Shown: piece by piece, positions 34,047-45,737 of the stretch
Numbering within the stretch: the first letter of the stretch is position 1
How the letters are laid out: the number at the start of each line of letters is the position of its first letter
Assembly (NCBI RefSeq): GCF_004011865.1
Contig: NZ_RKLP01000001.1
Location: 558,001 to 622,000, forward strand
Source of the DNA: Prescottella agglutinans
GTDB taxonomy: Bacteria > Actinomycetota > Actinomycetes > Mycobacteriales > Mycobacteriaceae
Direction: 5' to 3'
Length of the DNA stretch: 64,000 nucleotides
Program-made: the position numbers and the translations under genes
The notes under the pieces: generated by a model
What the model saw: only the letters and a program-made list of their open reading frames with translations
The model's database searches: none
Told to the model about the DNA's origin: nothing

Positions 34047-35281
34047 CGCGAGACCAGTGCGCGCAGGCCGCGGCGCTTCCTCGACGCCTTGATGGCGGTC
34101 ACCAGTCCGCGGCGACGACCGGTCATGGGATCGACGGTGGCGACGGCGTTACCGCCGAACTTGCGCTCCGACGCCGTCTCGGGCGCGTCGTCGGACGTGT
34201 CCTTGAGGTACTTGTTCGGCAGCGACAGCTTCGCGATGGTGCGCCACGCCTTGGCGTACTGCACCGGCAGCGGACCGGTGGTGTACGGCAGGTCGTACTT
34301 GTCGCACAGCGCCCGCACCTTCACCGCGATCTCGGCGTACCGGTTGGACGGCAGATCCGGGTAGATGTGGTGCTCGATCTGGTAGCTGAGGTTGCCGGTC
34401 ATGAAGTCCAGGACGGGACCGCCGGAGATGTTGGCGCTGCCGAGCATCTGCCGCAGGTACCACTCGGCCTTCGTCTCGTTGTCGACGTCCGCCTTCGTGA
34501 ACTTCTCGGCGCCGTCCGGGAAGTGCCCGCAGAAGATCACCGCATTGGTCCACAGGTTCCGGATGACACCGGCCGTGAGGTTCGCGGTGAGGGTCGTCTT
34601 CCACGCCTTGCCGGTGAGGGCCGGGTAGATCACGTAGTCCTTGAGGGTCTGCTTGGCGATCTTTGCGCCGACCTCCTTCGCGTTCCGCTTGGTGTACTCG
34701 CGGTCGTCGCGCCCCTGCGCCACCTTGCCCAGCTCCAGCAGCTGGATCGCGATGCCGTACTCGAAGAGCAACGCGAGGATCGCGTTGTACGCGAGGTTGC
34801 CGTAGTTGAACGGCTTCCAGCGCTGGTCGCGGGTGACGCGCAGCAGGCCGTAGCCCACGTCGTCGTCCATGCCCAGGATGTTCGTGTACTTGTGGTGCAG
34901 GTAGTTGTGGGTCTGCTTCCAGTGCGCCGAAGGATCGACGTTGTCCCACTCCCAGTTCGCGGAGTGGATCTCCGGATCGTTCATCCAGTCCCACTGCCCG
35001 TGCATCACGTTGTGCCCGAGCTCCATGTTGTCGATGATCTTCGAGACGCCGAGCATGCCGGCACCGAGCAGCCACAGGGGGCGCTTGCGGCTGCCGAACA
35101 GCACGGCGCGGCCACCGAGCTCGAGTCCGCGTTGCAGGCGGATGGTGTTGCGGATGTAGCGCGCGTCGCGCTCGCCGCGCGACTCCTCGACATCCCGACG
35201 GATGGCGTCGAGTTCACGCCCGAGCGCCTCGACGTCGGCATCCGTCAGATGCGCGTACTCCTTGATGTCCGTGATCGCCAC
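34043..35281 (-). CDS. Membrane fatty-acyl-CoA desaturase, DesA3-like (copy A)
   Basis: A 412-residue membrane desaturase from GTG 35281. Three His boxes are present: HNVMH (residues 90-94), HNYLHH (125-130) and QIEHH (about 318-322), plus a metal-adjacent WDWMNDPEIHS. The relative in M. tuberculosis is DesA3 (Rv3229c), a stearoyl-CoA delta-9 desaturase that receives electrons from the reductase Rv3230c. The adjacent copy B is clearly a paralogue; the two proteins start alike (MAITDIKEY/F AHLTD). It carries a palindromic motif 14 bp before its start codon. Confidence 0.9.
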   Translation of the reverse strand: MAITDIKEYAHLTDADVEALGRELDAIRRDVEESRGERDARYIRNTIRLQRGLELGGRAVLFGSRKRPLWLLGAGMLGVSKIIDNMELGHNVMHGQWDWMNDPEIHSANWEWDNVDPSAHWKQTHNYLHHKYTNILGMDDDVGYGLLRVTRDQRWKPFNYGNLAYNAILALLFEYGIAIQLLELGKVAQGRDDREYTKRNAKEVGAKIAKQTLKDYVIYPALTGKAWKTTLTANLTAGVIRNLWTNAVIFCGHFPDGAEKFTKADVDNETKAEWYLRQMLGSANISGGPVLDFMTGNLSYQIEHHIYPDLPSNRYAEIAVKVRALCDKYDLPYTTGPLPVQYAKAWRTIAKLSLPNKYLKDTSDDAPETASERKFGGNAVATVDPMTGRRRGLVTAIKASRKRRGLRALVSR

Positions 35282-35294
35282 GCGCCTACCGTAC

Positions 35295-35320
35295 CGTAAG
35301 TTACGCCACCGTAGGTTAAG
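35295..35320. promoter_or_regulatory. Putative operator, desaturase copy A promoter
   Basis: CGTAAGTTACG at 35295-35305 (5-bp arms CGTAA/TTACG around a central G) followed 15 bp later by the imperfect copy CGTAGGTTAAG at 35310-35320. A near-identical CGTAAGTTGCGCC stands upstream of the reductase gene at 37904. Confidence 0.5.
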
Positions 35321-35354
35321 ACCGTGTGACTGTGAGACAAGTCACTTTAGCCTA

Positions 35355-36611
35355 CTATCGGCGCTTCGCACGTCGCTTTTCCACCCGAGCCTCGGCGTGC
35401 GCGCGCAGCGCCGACAGCAGCCCGCGCCGCTGCCCCGTCTCGGCGTCGATCCGCAGCGCCTCCGCGATCCGGGATCCGCTGAGCCGGAACTTGTGCTCCG
35501 ACGACGTCTCCGGGGCGTCGTCCGAGGTGCGCTTCAGGAAGCGATCCGGCAGCGCCAGCTTGTGGATGGTCCGCAGCGCCAGCAGGTACTGCTTGCTCAA
35601 CGGGCCGGTCGTGTAGGGCAGGTCGTACTTCTCGCACAGCCCCTGCACCCGCACCGCGATCTCGGCGTACCGGTTCGACGGCAGGTCCGGGAACAGGTGG
35701 TGCTCGATCTGGTAGCTCAGGTTGCCGGTCATGAACGCCATCACCGGGCCTGCGTCGATGTTGGCGCTGCCGAGCATCTGCCGCAGGTACCACTGCGCGC
35801 GGGTCTCGGTCTCGAACTGCTCGACGGTGAACTTCTCGGCCCCGTCCGGGAAGTGCCCGCAGAAGATCACCGCGTACGCCCACAGGTTGCGCGCGAAGTT
35901 CGCGGTCGCGTTCGCGGCGAGGGTGTGCTTCCAGGCCCGCCCCGTCAGCGCGGGGAACAGCACGAAGTCCTTACCGACCTGACGGACGATCTTGACCGCG
36001 AACTGCTTGTTGGGCCCCGAGTTCCACTGCTTGGGGTCGACACCCTCGAGCTTCTTCTGCGCCGCCAGGTCGTGCAGCGCGATGCCCCACTCGAACGTCG
36101 CCGCCAGGATCACGTTGGCGATCGGCTGCAGCAGGTTGATCGGCCGCCACTTCTCGTCGCGGGTCATGCGCAGGATCCCGAATCCCACGTCGTCGTCCAT
36201 GCCGACGATGTTGGTGTACGTGTGGTGCGTGTAGTTGTGCGCACGCTTCCAGTGCTCGGACGGCCCCGTCATGTCCCACTCCCACGTCGAGGAGTGGATC
36301 TCCGGGTCGTTCATCCAGTCCCACTGGCCGTGGGTGACGTTGTGCCCGAGTTCCATGTTCTCGATGCACTTGGCGAGCGTGAGCATCGTCGTGCCCACCA
36401 CCCAGGCCGGCCGCCGACGGCTGCCGAACAGCACCGCCCGTCCGCCCAGCTCGAGCGAACGCTGCAGCCGGATGGTGCGCCGAATGTAGCGGGCGTCCCG
36501 GACGCCCCGGGACTCCTCGACATCGCGACGAATTGCATCCAACTCGCGCCCGAGGGCTTCGATGTCGACGTCGGTGAGGTGGGCGAACTCTTTGATATCG
36601 GTGATGGCCAC
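35355..36611 (-). CDS. Membrane fatty-acyl-CoA desaturase, DesA3-like (copy B)
   Basis: A 418-residue paralogue of copy A, from GTG 36611 with GGAGG upstream. It has the same three His boxes (HNVTH, HNYTHH, QIEHH) and starts MAITDIKEFAHLTD. It lies 73 bp upstream of copy A, so the two may be a tandem duplication, although they are clearly diverged, including their C-terminal basic tails (copy B ends ARVEKRRAKRR). Having two copies next to one reductase suggests different chain-length or position specificity, or different regulation. GTTGCGCGCAAC stands 59 bp upstream of its start codon. Confidence 0.9.
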   Translation of the reverse strand: MAITDIKEFAHLTDVDIEALGRELDAIRRDVEESRGVRDARYIRRTIRLQRSLELGGRAVLFGSRRRPAWVVGTTMLTLAKCIENMELGHNVTHGQWDWMNDPEIHSSTWEWDMTGPSEHWKRAHNYTHHTYTNIVGMDDDVGFGILRMTRDEKWRPINLLQPIANVILAATFEWGIALHDLAAQKKLEGVDPKQWNSGPNKQFAVKIVRQVGKDFVLFPALTGRAWKHTLAANATANFARNLWAYAVIFCGHFPDGAEKFTVEQFETETRAQWYLRQMLGSANIDAGPVMAFMTGNLSYQIEHHLFPDLPSNRYAEIAVRVQGLCEKYDLPYTTGPLSKQYLLALRTIHKLALPDRFLKRTSDDAPETSSEHKFRLSGSRIAEALRIDAETGQRRGLLSALRAHAEARVEKRRAKRR

Positions 36612-36669
36612 CGAGGGGTCCTCCGTTGGGGTAGATCAGTTCACCGGCGTCGACTCACCGACGCGAGGT

Positions 36670-36681
36670 GTTGCGCGCAAC
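36670..36681. promoter_or_regulatory. Perfect palindrome upstream of desaturase copy B
   Basis: GTTGCGCGCAAC, a 12-bp palindrome in the gap between the reductase stop codon and the copy B start. It shares the GTTGCGC core with the reductase promoter motif at 37904-37916. Confidence 0.4.
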
Positions 36682-36735
36682 GATACGGGAAATCGGACAT
36701 GCGACGCCGTGCCGAACGCCGAGATCAGCCGAGGA

Positions 36736-37851
36736 TCACACGTCGAGCGTACAGTCACCCGCCGCGGCGGAGATGCACGTCTGGACCCGCTCCCCTTCGG
36801 AGTGCTCCTTGCCGTTGCGCAGATCCACCGCGTGCCCCGACGCCAGCGGCACCACACACGTCTGACAGATGCCCATGCGGCAGCCGAACGGCATCAGCAC
36901 GCCGGCCTTCTCGCCGGCCTCCAGCAGGGTCGTCGCGCCGTCGGCCTGGACTTCCTTGCCGGACCGGCCGAACTTGACGGTGCCGCCCTCGCCGGACAGG
37001 TCGGCCCGCGACACCGCGAACCGCTCCAGGTGCAGCTGCGGTGCGATCCCCTCGCGCTCCCAGGTCTTCTCGATCTCGTCGAGCATCGGGAGCGGGCCGC
37101 ACGCCCACGTCTGACGCTCCCGCCAGTCCGGGCACACCTCGTCGAGCTCGGACAGCGTGAACTTGCCTTCCGAACGGGTGTACCGGAGATGGCAGCGGAA
37201 CGACTCGTGCGTCTCGCGCAGGCGGGTCAGCTCGTCACCGAACATGACGGCGTCCTCGGTGGGCGCCGAGTGGATGTGCACGATGTCGGGCACGTCGCCG
37301 CGGCGGTCCAGCGTCCGCAGCATCGACATCACCGGGGTGATGCCGCTGCCGGCGGTCAGGAAGAGCATCTTGCGCGGCGGCGGCTCGGGCAGCGCGAAGT
37401 TGCCGGTCGGGGCCGCGAGCCGCACGATCGTGCCGGACGGCACACCCGTGACGAGGTGGCTCGACAGGAAGCCCTCGGGCATCGCCTTGACCGTGATGGA
37501 GATCAGCTTGTGGTCGACGTTGGGCGCCGAGGTCAGCGAGTACGAGCGCCAGTGCCACCGGCCGTCTACGAGGATGCCGATGCCGACGTACTGGCCCGGC
37601 TGGTAGTCGAAGTCGAAGCCCCACCCCGGCTTGATCACCAGGGTCGCCGAGTCGGCGGTCTCGGGGCGGACCTCGACGATCCGCCCGCGCAACTCGCGCG
37701 CCGACCACAGCGGGTTGACCAGGTGGAGGTAGTCGTCGGGAAGCAGCGGCGTCGTCAACCGGGTGACGGCACCGCGCACCAGGTTCGCCACGGACCGGTT
37801 CGAACCCGCGACCCTCGCCGCCGGCGCCTCGATCCAGCTCTTCAGTCCCAT
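36736..37851 (-). CDS. Ferredoxin reductase with C-terminal 2Fe-2S domain (Rv3230c-like)
   Basis: A 371-residue oxidoreductase from ATG 37851, with GGAGG upstream. Domains in order: FAD-binding ([12 protein letters not shown], residues about 105), NAD-binding ([18 protein letters not shown]), and a C-terminal plant-type 2Fe-2S ferredoxin with the ligands C-x4-C-x2-C ([17 protein letters not shown]) and a final Cys in RVQTCIS. In M. tuberculosis Rv3230c transfers electrons from NADPH to DesA3. The same pairing holds here with two desaturase genes downstream. Confidence 0.93.
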   Translation of the reverse strand: MGLKSWIEAPAARVAGSNRSVANLVRGAVTRLTTPLLPDDYLHLVNPLWSARELRGRIVEVRPETADSATLVIKPGWGFDFDYQPGQYVGIGILVDGRWHWRSYSLTSAPNVDHKLISITVKAMPEGFLSSHLVTGVPSGTIVRLAAPTGNFALPEPPPRKMLFLTAGSGITPVMSMLRTLDRRGDVPDIVHIHSAPTEDAVMFGDELTRLRETHESFRCHLRYTRSEGKFTLSELDEVCPDWRERQTWACGPLPMLDEIEKTWEREGIAPQLHLERFAVSRADLSGEGGTVKFGRSGKEVQADGATTLLEAGEKAGVLMPFGCRMGICQTCVVPLASGHAVDLRNGKEHSEGERVQTCISAAAGDCTLDV

Positions 37852-37903
37852 CCGACCTCCATCTCGTGTGAGTACGGCCAGCGTAGGGCATGGGCTACGG
37901 TCG

Positions 37904-37916
37904 CGTAAGTTGCGCC
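37904..37916. promoter_or_regulatory. Putative operator, ferredoxin reductase promoter
   Basis: CGTAAGTTGCGCC, 53 bp upstream of the reductase start codon. It differs at one of 13 positions from CGTAAGTTACGCC in the copy A desaturase promoter (35295-35307). Confidence 0.5.
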
Positions 37917-37952
37917 CGGATAGTGAGCACGAGTAAGGATCCGGCAGGCGGG

Positions 37953-38468
37953 TCAGAGCAGCTCGAGCAGGAACGCCAACTCCTGGGTCGCGTACCACGC
38001 GAGCTCGTGGTCCTCGGCGTCTCCCAGCACGAACTCCGCGTCCTCGTCCCCGAGATCGGCGGCGTCGACCACCTGGACGGCCCTCTCGATGTCGGACTCG
38101 GCCTCGGCGAGGTCGACGTGCACCGACGCCACCTGCGCGAGGCGGACGACGTCACCGAGTCGGACGACGGCGTCGTCGAGATCGGGACGCGGTTTCACCT
38201 CGTCGACGTCCGCCGCGATCACCGCGCGCCGGTAGTGCGGCGCGGCACCGTCGCCCCCGTCCTCCGGGCCGGCGGCCGCGATCAGGCGCAGCGACGCACG
38301 CGCCGCCTCCGCCATCGCGACCTCGGACAGTTCGTCGTCGTCCCCGGAGTGGTACGCCTCACGCAGCGCCGGGGTGACCGCGAAGGCGGTCCGGCTCACC
38401 GGGGACAGCTCACGCTCGTCGACCAACTGCTGCAGCATCGCGATGGTCGCGGGAATGTAGACCCTCAC
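37953..38468 (-). CDS. DUF6912 conserved protein (Rv3231c-like)
   Basis: A 171-residue soluble protein beginning [16 protein letters not shown] (GTG 38468). Acidic, Ala/Asp-rich, ending with [13 protein letters not shown]. Conserved in mycolata at this locus; no function known. Located between the reductase and the WS/DGAT gene on the same strand. Confidence 0.85.
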   Translation of the reverse strand: MRVYIPATIAMLQQLVDERELSPVSRTAFAVTPALREAYHSGDDDELSEVAMAEAARASLRLIAAAGPEDGGDGAAPHYRRAVIAADVDEVKPRPDLDDAVVRLGDVVRLAQVASVHVDLAEAESDIERAVQVVDAADLGDEDAEFVLGDAEDHELAWYATQELAFLLELL

Positions 38469-38501
38469 GCTCGACCCCCGGCCACCAGCACCCACACCGA
38501 C

Positions 38502-39944
38502 TCAGCCACTGGCATCCACCAACTCCTCGAGAGATTCGTGCAACGACGCGGCGACCACGTCCACATCGGTCATGGCGTCGCGATCCGCATTCAAACCGTA
38601 GTGGACGTAACCGTCGTACGACGTCAACGCAATGCTGAGCGTCTGATTCTTCAGCAGCGGCGACACCGGGTACATCTCGACCATCCGCATTCCCGCCAGG
38701 TACAGCGGGATCTGCGGCCCGGGCGCATTGGTCACCATCACGTTGAACATGCGCTGCGACAGGTTGCTCGCGACGCGGGCCCCCCGCGCATGCAACGACG
38801 CCGGCGCGAACCCGGACAGTCGGATCATCGTCCGCGCCGTCACCTGTCGGCTCTGCCGCGCGAACGCCTCCGTCGCGTGCGCGACGTGCGAGAGCCGCAC
38901 CACCGGATTCGGCTCGCCCACAGGCAGATCCACGAGGAACGACGACGTCCGCGCGTGCGGCAGGCCGACCTCGTCGTCTCCGCACACCTCGATGACGCTC
39001 GCACCGTTCGTCCCCGGCTGGGCCTCGCAGATCGACATGGGCACCAGCGCCCGCACCGTCGTCGCCTCCGACACCGGTTCCCCGCGCGAGAGCAGCCACG
39101 TCCGCATCGCGCCGGCCACCACGGTGAGGACGACGTCGTTGATCGAGCAGCCGTAGCGGGCGCGGATCTTGCGGTAACGCTCGAGGTCGGTCCGCGCGAC
39201 GGTGAACCGCCGGTTGCGGGAGATGGGCGCGTTGAGGGGACTCGACGGCGCCGGCTGCGCCGCGGTACGGACCAGGGCCGCGACCTTGCCGACCGCATCG
39301 GCGGCCCCGTCGACCACCGACGACATGTCGCCCAGGGTCATCCGGAGCGTCTCGAGACCGTCCCTCGGCTGCGACACCAGTTGCGCCAGCGCACCGGCGA
39401 CGAGGGCCACCTCGCCCGGCGCCGGCTCGGGCATCCACAGATCGTCCGTCGCGGGTCGCAGTTCGTCGTCCTCGTCCAGGATCACCTGGCTGATCTCGAG
39501 CGCCTGCTCCCCGTCGACCAGTGCAGAGTGCGACTTGGTGAACACCGCACAACGGTTGTCCCTCAACCCCTCGACGACGTACATCTCCCACAACGGCCGG
39601 GTGGTGTCCAGCGGCCGGGACGTCAGCCGCGCCACCAGATCGTGCAACTGTTCGTCGGTGCCCGGCGACGGGACGGCCGACCGCCGAACGTGGTACGTGA
39701 TGTCGAAGTCCGGGTCGTCCACCCACACCGGCCGGGCGAGCCCGAACGCGATCTCGCGCACCTTCTGCCGATAGCGCGGCACCAGGTGCAGCCGACTCTC
39801 GATCAGCCGCAGCACGGCCTCGAAGTCGAGCCCGGACTCGGGCAACTGCAGGATCGCGAGCGAACCCATGTGCATCGGAGTGTTGCTCGCGTCGAGGAAG
39901 TAGAACGACGCGTCCTGCGTCGTCAGCCTGGTCGCCTTCGCCAT
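38502..39944 (-). CDS. Wax ester synthase / diacylglycerol acyltransferase (WS/DGAT)
   Basis: A 480-residue WES/DGAT-family acyltransferase from ATG 39944. The condensing motif is KSHSALVDGEQALEIS in place of the usual HHxxxDG: the first His is Ser, while the second (catalytic) His and the DG are kept. Other family blocks present: DASFYFLDASNTPMHMGSLA, NDVVLTVVAGAMRTWL, PMSICEAQPGTNGASVIEV and NVMVTNAPGPQIPLYLAG. Enzymes of this family use acyl-CoA to make triacylglycerol or wax esters. In M. tuberculosis the corresponding tgs3 locus is split into Rv3233c and Rv3234c; here it is a single intact gene. Confidence 0.9.
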   Translation of the reverse strand: MAKATRLTTQDASFYFLDASNTPMHMGSLAILQLPESGLDFEAVLRLIESRLHLVPRYRQKVREIAFGLARPVWVDDPDFDITYHVRRSAVPSPGTDEQLHDLVARLTSRPLDTTRPLWEMYVVEGLRDNRCAVFTKSHSALVDGEQALEISQVILDEDDELRPATDDLWMPEPAPGEVALVAGALAQLVSQPRDGLETLRMTLGDMSSVVDGAADAVGKVAALVRTAAQPAPSSPLNAPISRNRRFTVARTDLERYRKIRARYGCSINDVVLTVVAGAMRTWLLSRGEPVSEATTVRALVPMSICEAQPGTNGASVIEVCGDDEVGLPHARTSSFLVDLPVGEPNPVVRLSHVAHATEAFARQSRQVTARTMIRLSGFAPASLHARGARVASNLSQRMFNVMVTNAPGPQIPLYLAGMRMVEMYPVSPLLKNQTLSIALTSYDGYVHYGLNADRDAMTDVDVVAASLHESLEELVDASG

Positions 39945-40387
39945 TACCGCCCCCTGCCATCCGAATCGCCGTCGCCCGATTCGCGGCCCGTGCCCGAATC
40001 GAGAAGGATCGCAATCTCTTCCACCGCCGCCGACGGATCGGCGTGATGTACCCCCACCATGCCTGCCTCGGCGGCGCCGTGCACGTTCGACACCAGATCG
40101 TCGACGAAGATGCACTCGCCCGGCTCCAGCCCGAGGCGGGCCGCGGTCAACGCGTAGATCCGCGGGTCCGGCTTGGCCATCCCCACGTCACCCGACAGCA
40201 CGACCTCGTCGACGAACGGGCCGGCGAGGTCCCGCAACCCCTGCGCCGCCGGACCACCCGGATCGTTGCTCAGGATCGCGGTGCGCACCCCGTGGCGGCG
40301 TGCGTCCGCGACGACTCGGGCCATCAGTCCCGGATCGGAACCCGGTCCGCCGAGCACTCCGCCGAAGTCCAGCACCAATCCGCGCAC
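39944..40387 (-). CDS. Small HAD-family hydrolase
   Basis: A 147-residue HAD protein with motif I LVLDFGGVLGGPGSD (the second Asp replaced by Gly, as in the haloacid/epoxide-hydrolase-like subfamily), motif II TAILSNDPGG, motif III GMAKPDPRIYALTA and motif IV CIFVDDLVSNVHGA. Without a substantial cap domain it is at the small end of the family. It overlaps the WS/DGAT start by one base (TAATG), so they are co-translated. Substrate unknown. Confidence 0.88.
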   Translation of the reverse strand: MRGLVLDFGGVLGGPGSDPGLMARVVADARRHGVRTAILSNDPGGPAAQGLRDLAGPFVDEVVLSGDVGMAKPDPRIYALTAARLGLEPGECIFVDDLVSNVHGAAEAGMVGVHHADPSAAVEEIAILLDSGTGRESGDGDSDGRGR

Positions 40388-40596
40388 GACCTCACCCTAG
40401 GACCCGCCGATCACGATGGCGAGACGAGCCGATCGGCCGGTGCGTCCCCCTCTCGCTTTTCGCGGTCCGACGTGCCATGCTGTGCGCCAGATTCCGTCCT
40501 CTCCGCGGAGTCGACCCGAACCGCTGTCGCCGCGCGGCAGCACACGTCGACCACGGGTACCGCCGCACGACACCGCGGTACCGGAGAGGCCAGAGG

Positions 40597-41103
40597 ATGA
40601 ACACTGCGCACCGGTTCCTGTCCCGGGCACCACAATTCGAGCCACCGGCGAGCGACGCCACGGCGTCGGCACCGTGCCGGACCGCCGCGACCTCGTCGGC
40701 GTCACCGTCCGCGCGGCGGTCCCCGCACGACGGTCGGTCACCCCGACGAGGCGCCCTCCCCGACGAGGCGGCGTCACCCGACGCCCGCCGGTTCGCCGAG
40801 CACGCCCTGCGTCTCGCACTCGAAGTGATGGACCGGCGCCGCACCCCGACGCAGCTGCGCGCCGTGGCCACCCCCGCGGTGGTGGACGTCGTGCATTCCC
40901 TGGCCCGCGCGGGTGTGGCGGGAAGCCGACTGGGGACGGCCACCCTCGAACGTGTCCGGGTGCGCCCGGTGCGCCCCGACGCGGCCGAGGTGTTCGGGAC
41001 CTACAACCGCGCCGGCCGGGTGTTCGCCGTCGCCGCGCGTATCGAACGCGGCGACGGCGCACACCCGGCCGGTTGGGCGATCACGTCATTGCGGATCGCG
41101 TAG
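40597..41103 (+). CDS. DUF6459/Rv3235-like protein
   Basis: A 168-residue protein from ATG 40597 (GAGGCCAGAGG upstream). A low-complexity Ala/Ser/Arg-rich N-terminus of about 60 residues is followed by a domain starting DARRFAEHALRLALEV and containing FGTYNRAGRVFAVAARI. It corresponds by position and composition to Rv3235 next to secA1. Function unknown. Convergent with secA1 (9-bp gap). Confidence 0.75.
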   Translation: MNTAHRFLSRAPQFEPPASDATASAPCRTAATSSASPSARRSPHDGRSPRRGALPDEAASPDARRFAEHALRLALEVMDRRRTPTQLRAVATPAVVDVVHSLARAGVAGSRLGTATLERVRVRPVRPDAAEVFGTYNRAGRVFAVAARIERGDGAHPAGWAITSLRIA

Positions 41104-41112
41104 GTTCGGCGG

Positions 41113-43968
<2,856 letters not shown>

Positions 43969-44110
43969 GGTCCTCTTTGTCCTCAATCCAGGTGGCGGAA
44001 TCGGGTGTCGGTTACCCGACAAACGGAATCCGGCCGAGGTCGGGCGACCCCAGCCGGATCCCATGGTATGCGTAATCACGGTCGGACGAGTAGACCGACC
44101 GCCCGCGATG

Positions 44111-44782
44111 TCACGCCAGGCGTATCAATCCGTAGTCGAACGCGTGGCGGCGGTACACGACAGAAGGCCGATCGGTCTCCTTGTCGTGGAACAGGTAGAA
44201 GTCGTGTCCGACCAGTTCCATCTCGTAGAGCGCGTCGTCGACGGTCATCGGTTCGGCCGAGTGCACCTTCGTGCGCACGATCTGTCCCGGACCGGGCGGA
44301 GCCTCGCCGTCCAGGGAGAGTCCGTGATCGATCGCCAACGTGTCGTCCCGCGCCAGCGCGGCGGTGGCCTGCGCGACGGAGACCGGCGTCTTCTCGCCGT
44401 AATGGACCTTGCGACGATCCTTCGTCCGACGCAATCGACTTTCCAGCTTGGCAGTCACTGATTCGAATGCCGCATAGAAACTGTCCGCACTCGCTTCGGC
44501 GCGGACGACCGGCCCCTTGCCGCGAGCCGTGATCTCGACCCGCTGGCAACTCTTGGCCTGTCGGCGATTGCGTTCGTGCTGGAGTTCCACATCGAAGTGG
44601 TAGATGGTGGGATCGAAGCGCTCGAGTCGTGCGAGCTTCTCGGAAACGTAGACCCGGAAGTGATCCGGAACCTCGACGTTCCGTCCTTTGACGACGATTT
44701 CGGCGTTGTTGGCGTCCGATGGAACTTGCGCCTCCGTGGTGTCCTCATCAACGAAGACCGAGGCATTTGCAGGGGTCGTCAC
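44111..44782 (-). CDS. hpf: Ribosome hibernation-promoting factor, long form (HPF)
   Basis: A 223-residue protein from GTG 44782 with GGGAGG upstream. The N-terminal S30AE/YfiA domain ([20 protein letters not shown], about residues 28-130) is followed by a linker and the C-terminal dimerisation domain ([40 protein letters not shown]). This is the long HPF that dimerises 70S ribosomes. The 240 bp upstream to comF hold its promoter; I see no named motif there. Confidence 0.94.
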   Translation of the reverse strand: MTTPANASVFVDEDTTEAQVPSDANNAEIVVKGRNVEVPDHFRVYVSEKLARLERFDPTIYHFDVELQHERNRRQAKSCQRVEITARGKGPVVRAEASADSFYAAFESVTAKLESRLRRTKDRRKVHYGEKTPVSVAQATAALARDDTLAIDHGLSLDGEAPPGPGQIVRTKVHSAEPMTVDDALYEMELVGHDFYLFHDKETDRPSVVYRRHAFDYGLIRLA

Positions 44783-45022
44783 TCGTACCTCCCGATTAAC
44801 GGCCGGCTCACCTCGTGAGACCGGCGAGTTCGATCTCGACCGGGCGGGGAACCACCCGGCATCAGAACGTGAAATATCACCTCCCACCTGTGACTTCGGG
44901 TGTGAACGCGACGCTAGTACGTAACCGCCCCGTGTGCCACTGTTCAGCCGTAATTCACGGGTGTGTCGTCCGAGACATCCGCCCGGAACGCCCGAATCCG
45001 CAGGACACGGCGTGGAGACCGC

Positions 45023-45697
45023 TCACGCCGCGGCGACGACGAGCACCGCCGCCACCCGCACCCCGGCCGCACCGAGCGCGCGAACGGATTCCGCCGCGGT
45101 GGCGCCGGTCGTGACGACGTCGTCGACGATGACCACCTCGGCGCCTCGTCGCCCCGCCGCGGAGCGGTCGTCTCGCGCCGATTCCGACACCCGGATCCGG
45201 CCGGCGAGGTTCTCCTGCCGCTGCGCCGCTGACAGCCCGACGGAGTCGCGCACGCCCCGGCGCATCGACAGTGCCGGCCACACCCGGCAGTCCGTTCCCA
45301 GCGCGCGGGCCGCGACACGCGCCGAGCGCAGCACCGGGTCACCACCCCGGCTACGGGCGGCGCGGGCACGGGTCGGAGCCGGCACCAGGCACAGCGGCGC
45401 CGCACCCGGCGGGGCCAACTCCCCCCACCGGCGCAGGGTCACGACCGCGCCGGCCAGGGCGAGCCCGATCGGCGCGGCGAGATCCCGGCGACCCCGCTCC
45501 TTCCCGGCGATGACCGCGCCGCGACGCGGTCCCGAGTACGGTCCGAGCGCCCACACCGGAACGCCCGGGTCCACGCGGGTGCTCACCGCGACGGGTACGT
45601 CGGCCAGCGCCCGCCGACACCGCTCACACCACGCGGAACCGGGATCACCACAACCGCCGCACTCGGCGGGGAGGACGAGGTCGAGGAGCGCGCGCAC
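45023..45697 (-). CDS. ComF-family phosphoribosyltransferase-like protein
   Basis: A 224-residue ComF protein. An N-terminal zinc ribbon (CGGCGDPGSAWCERC) is followed by the PRT fold with LVPAPTRARAARSRGGD and the PRPP-binding loop VVIVDDVVTTGATAAESVRA. ComF proteins help natural competence and replication-associated processes in other bacteria; the role in actinobacteria is unclear. Located downstream of lpqB (40-bp gap) in the same orientation, as in M. tuberculosis Rv3242c near hpf. Confidence 0.93.
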   Translation of the reverse strand: MRALLDLVLPAECGGCGDPGSAWCERCRRALADVPVAVSTRVDPGVPVWALGPYSGPRRGAVIAGKERGRRDLAAPIGLALAGAVVTLRRWGELAPPGAAPLCLVPAPTRARAARSRGGDPVLRSARVAARALGTDCRVWPALSMRRGVRDSVGLSAAQRQENLAGRIRVSESARDDRSAAGRRGAEVVIVDDVVTTGATAAESVRALGAAGVRVAAVLVVAAA

Positions 45698-45737
45698 GGC
45701 GGCCAGTGTGCCCGCTGCCGCCGACAGGTTCGGCGGC

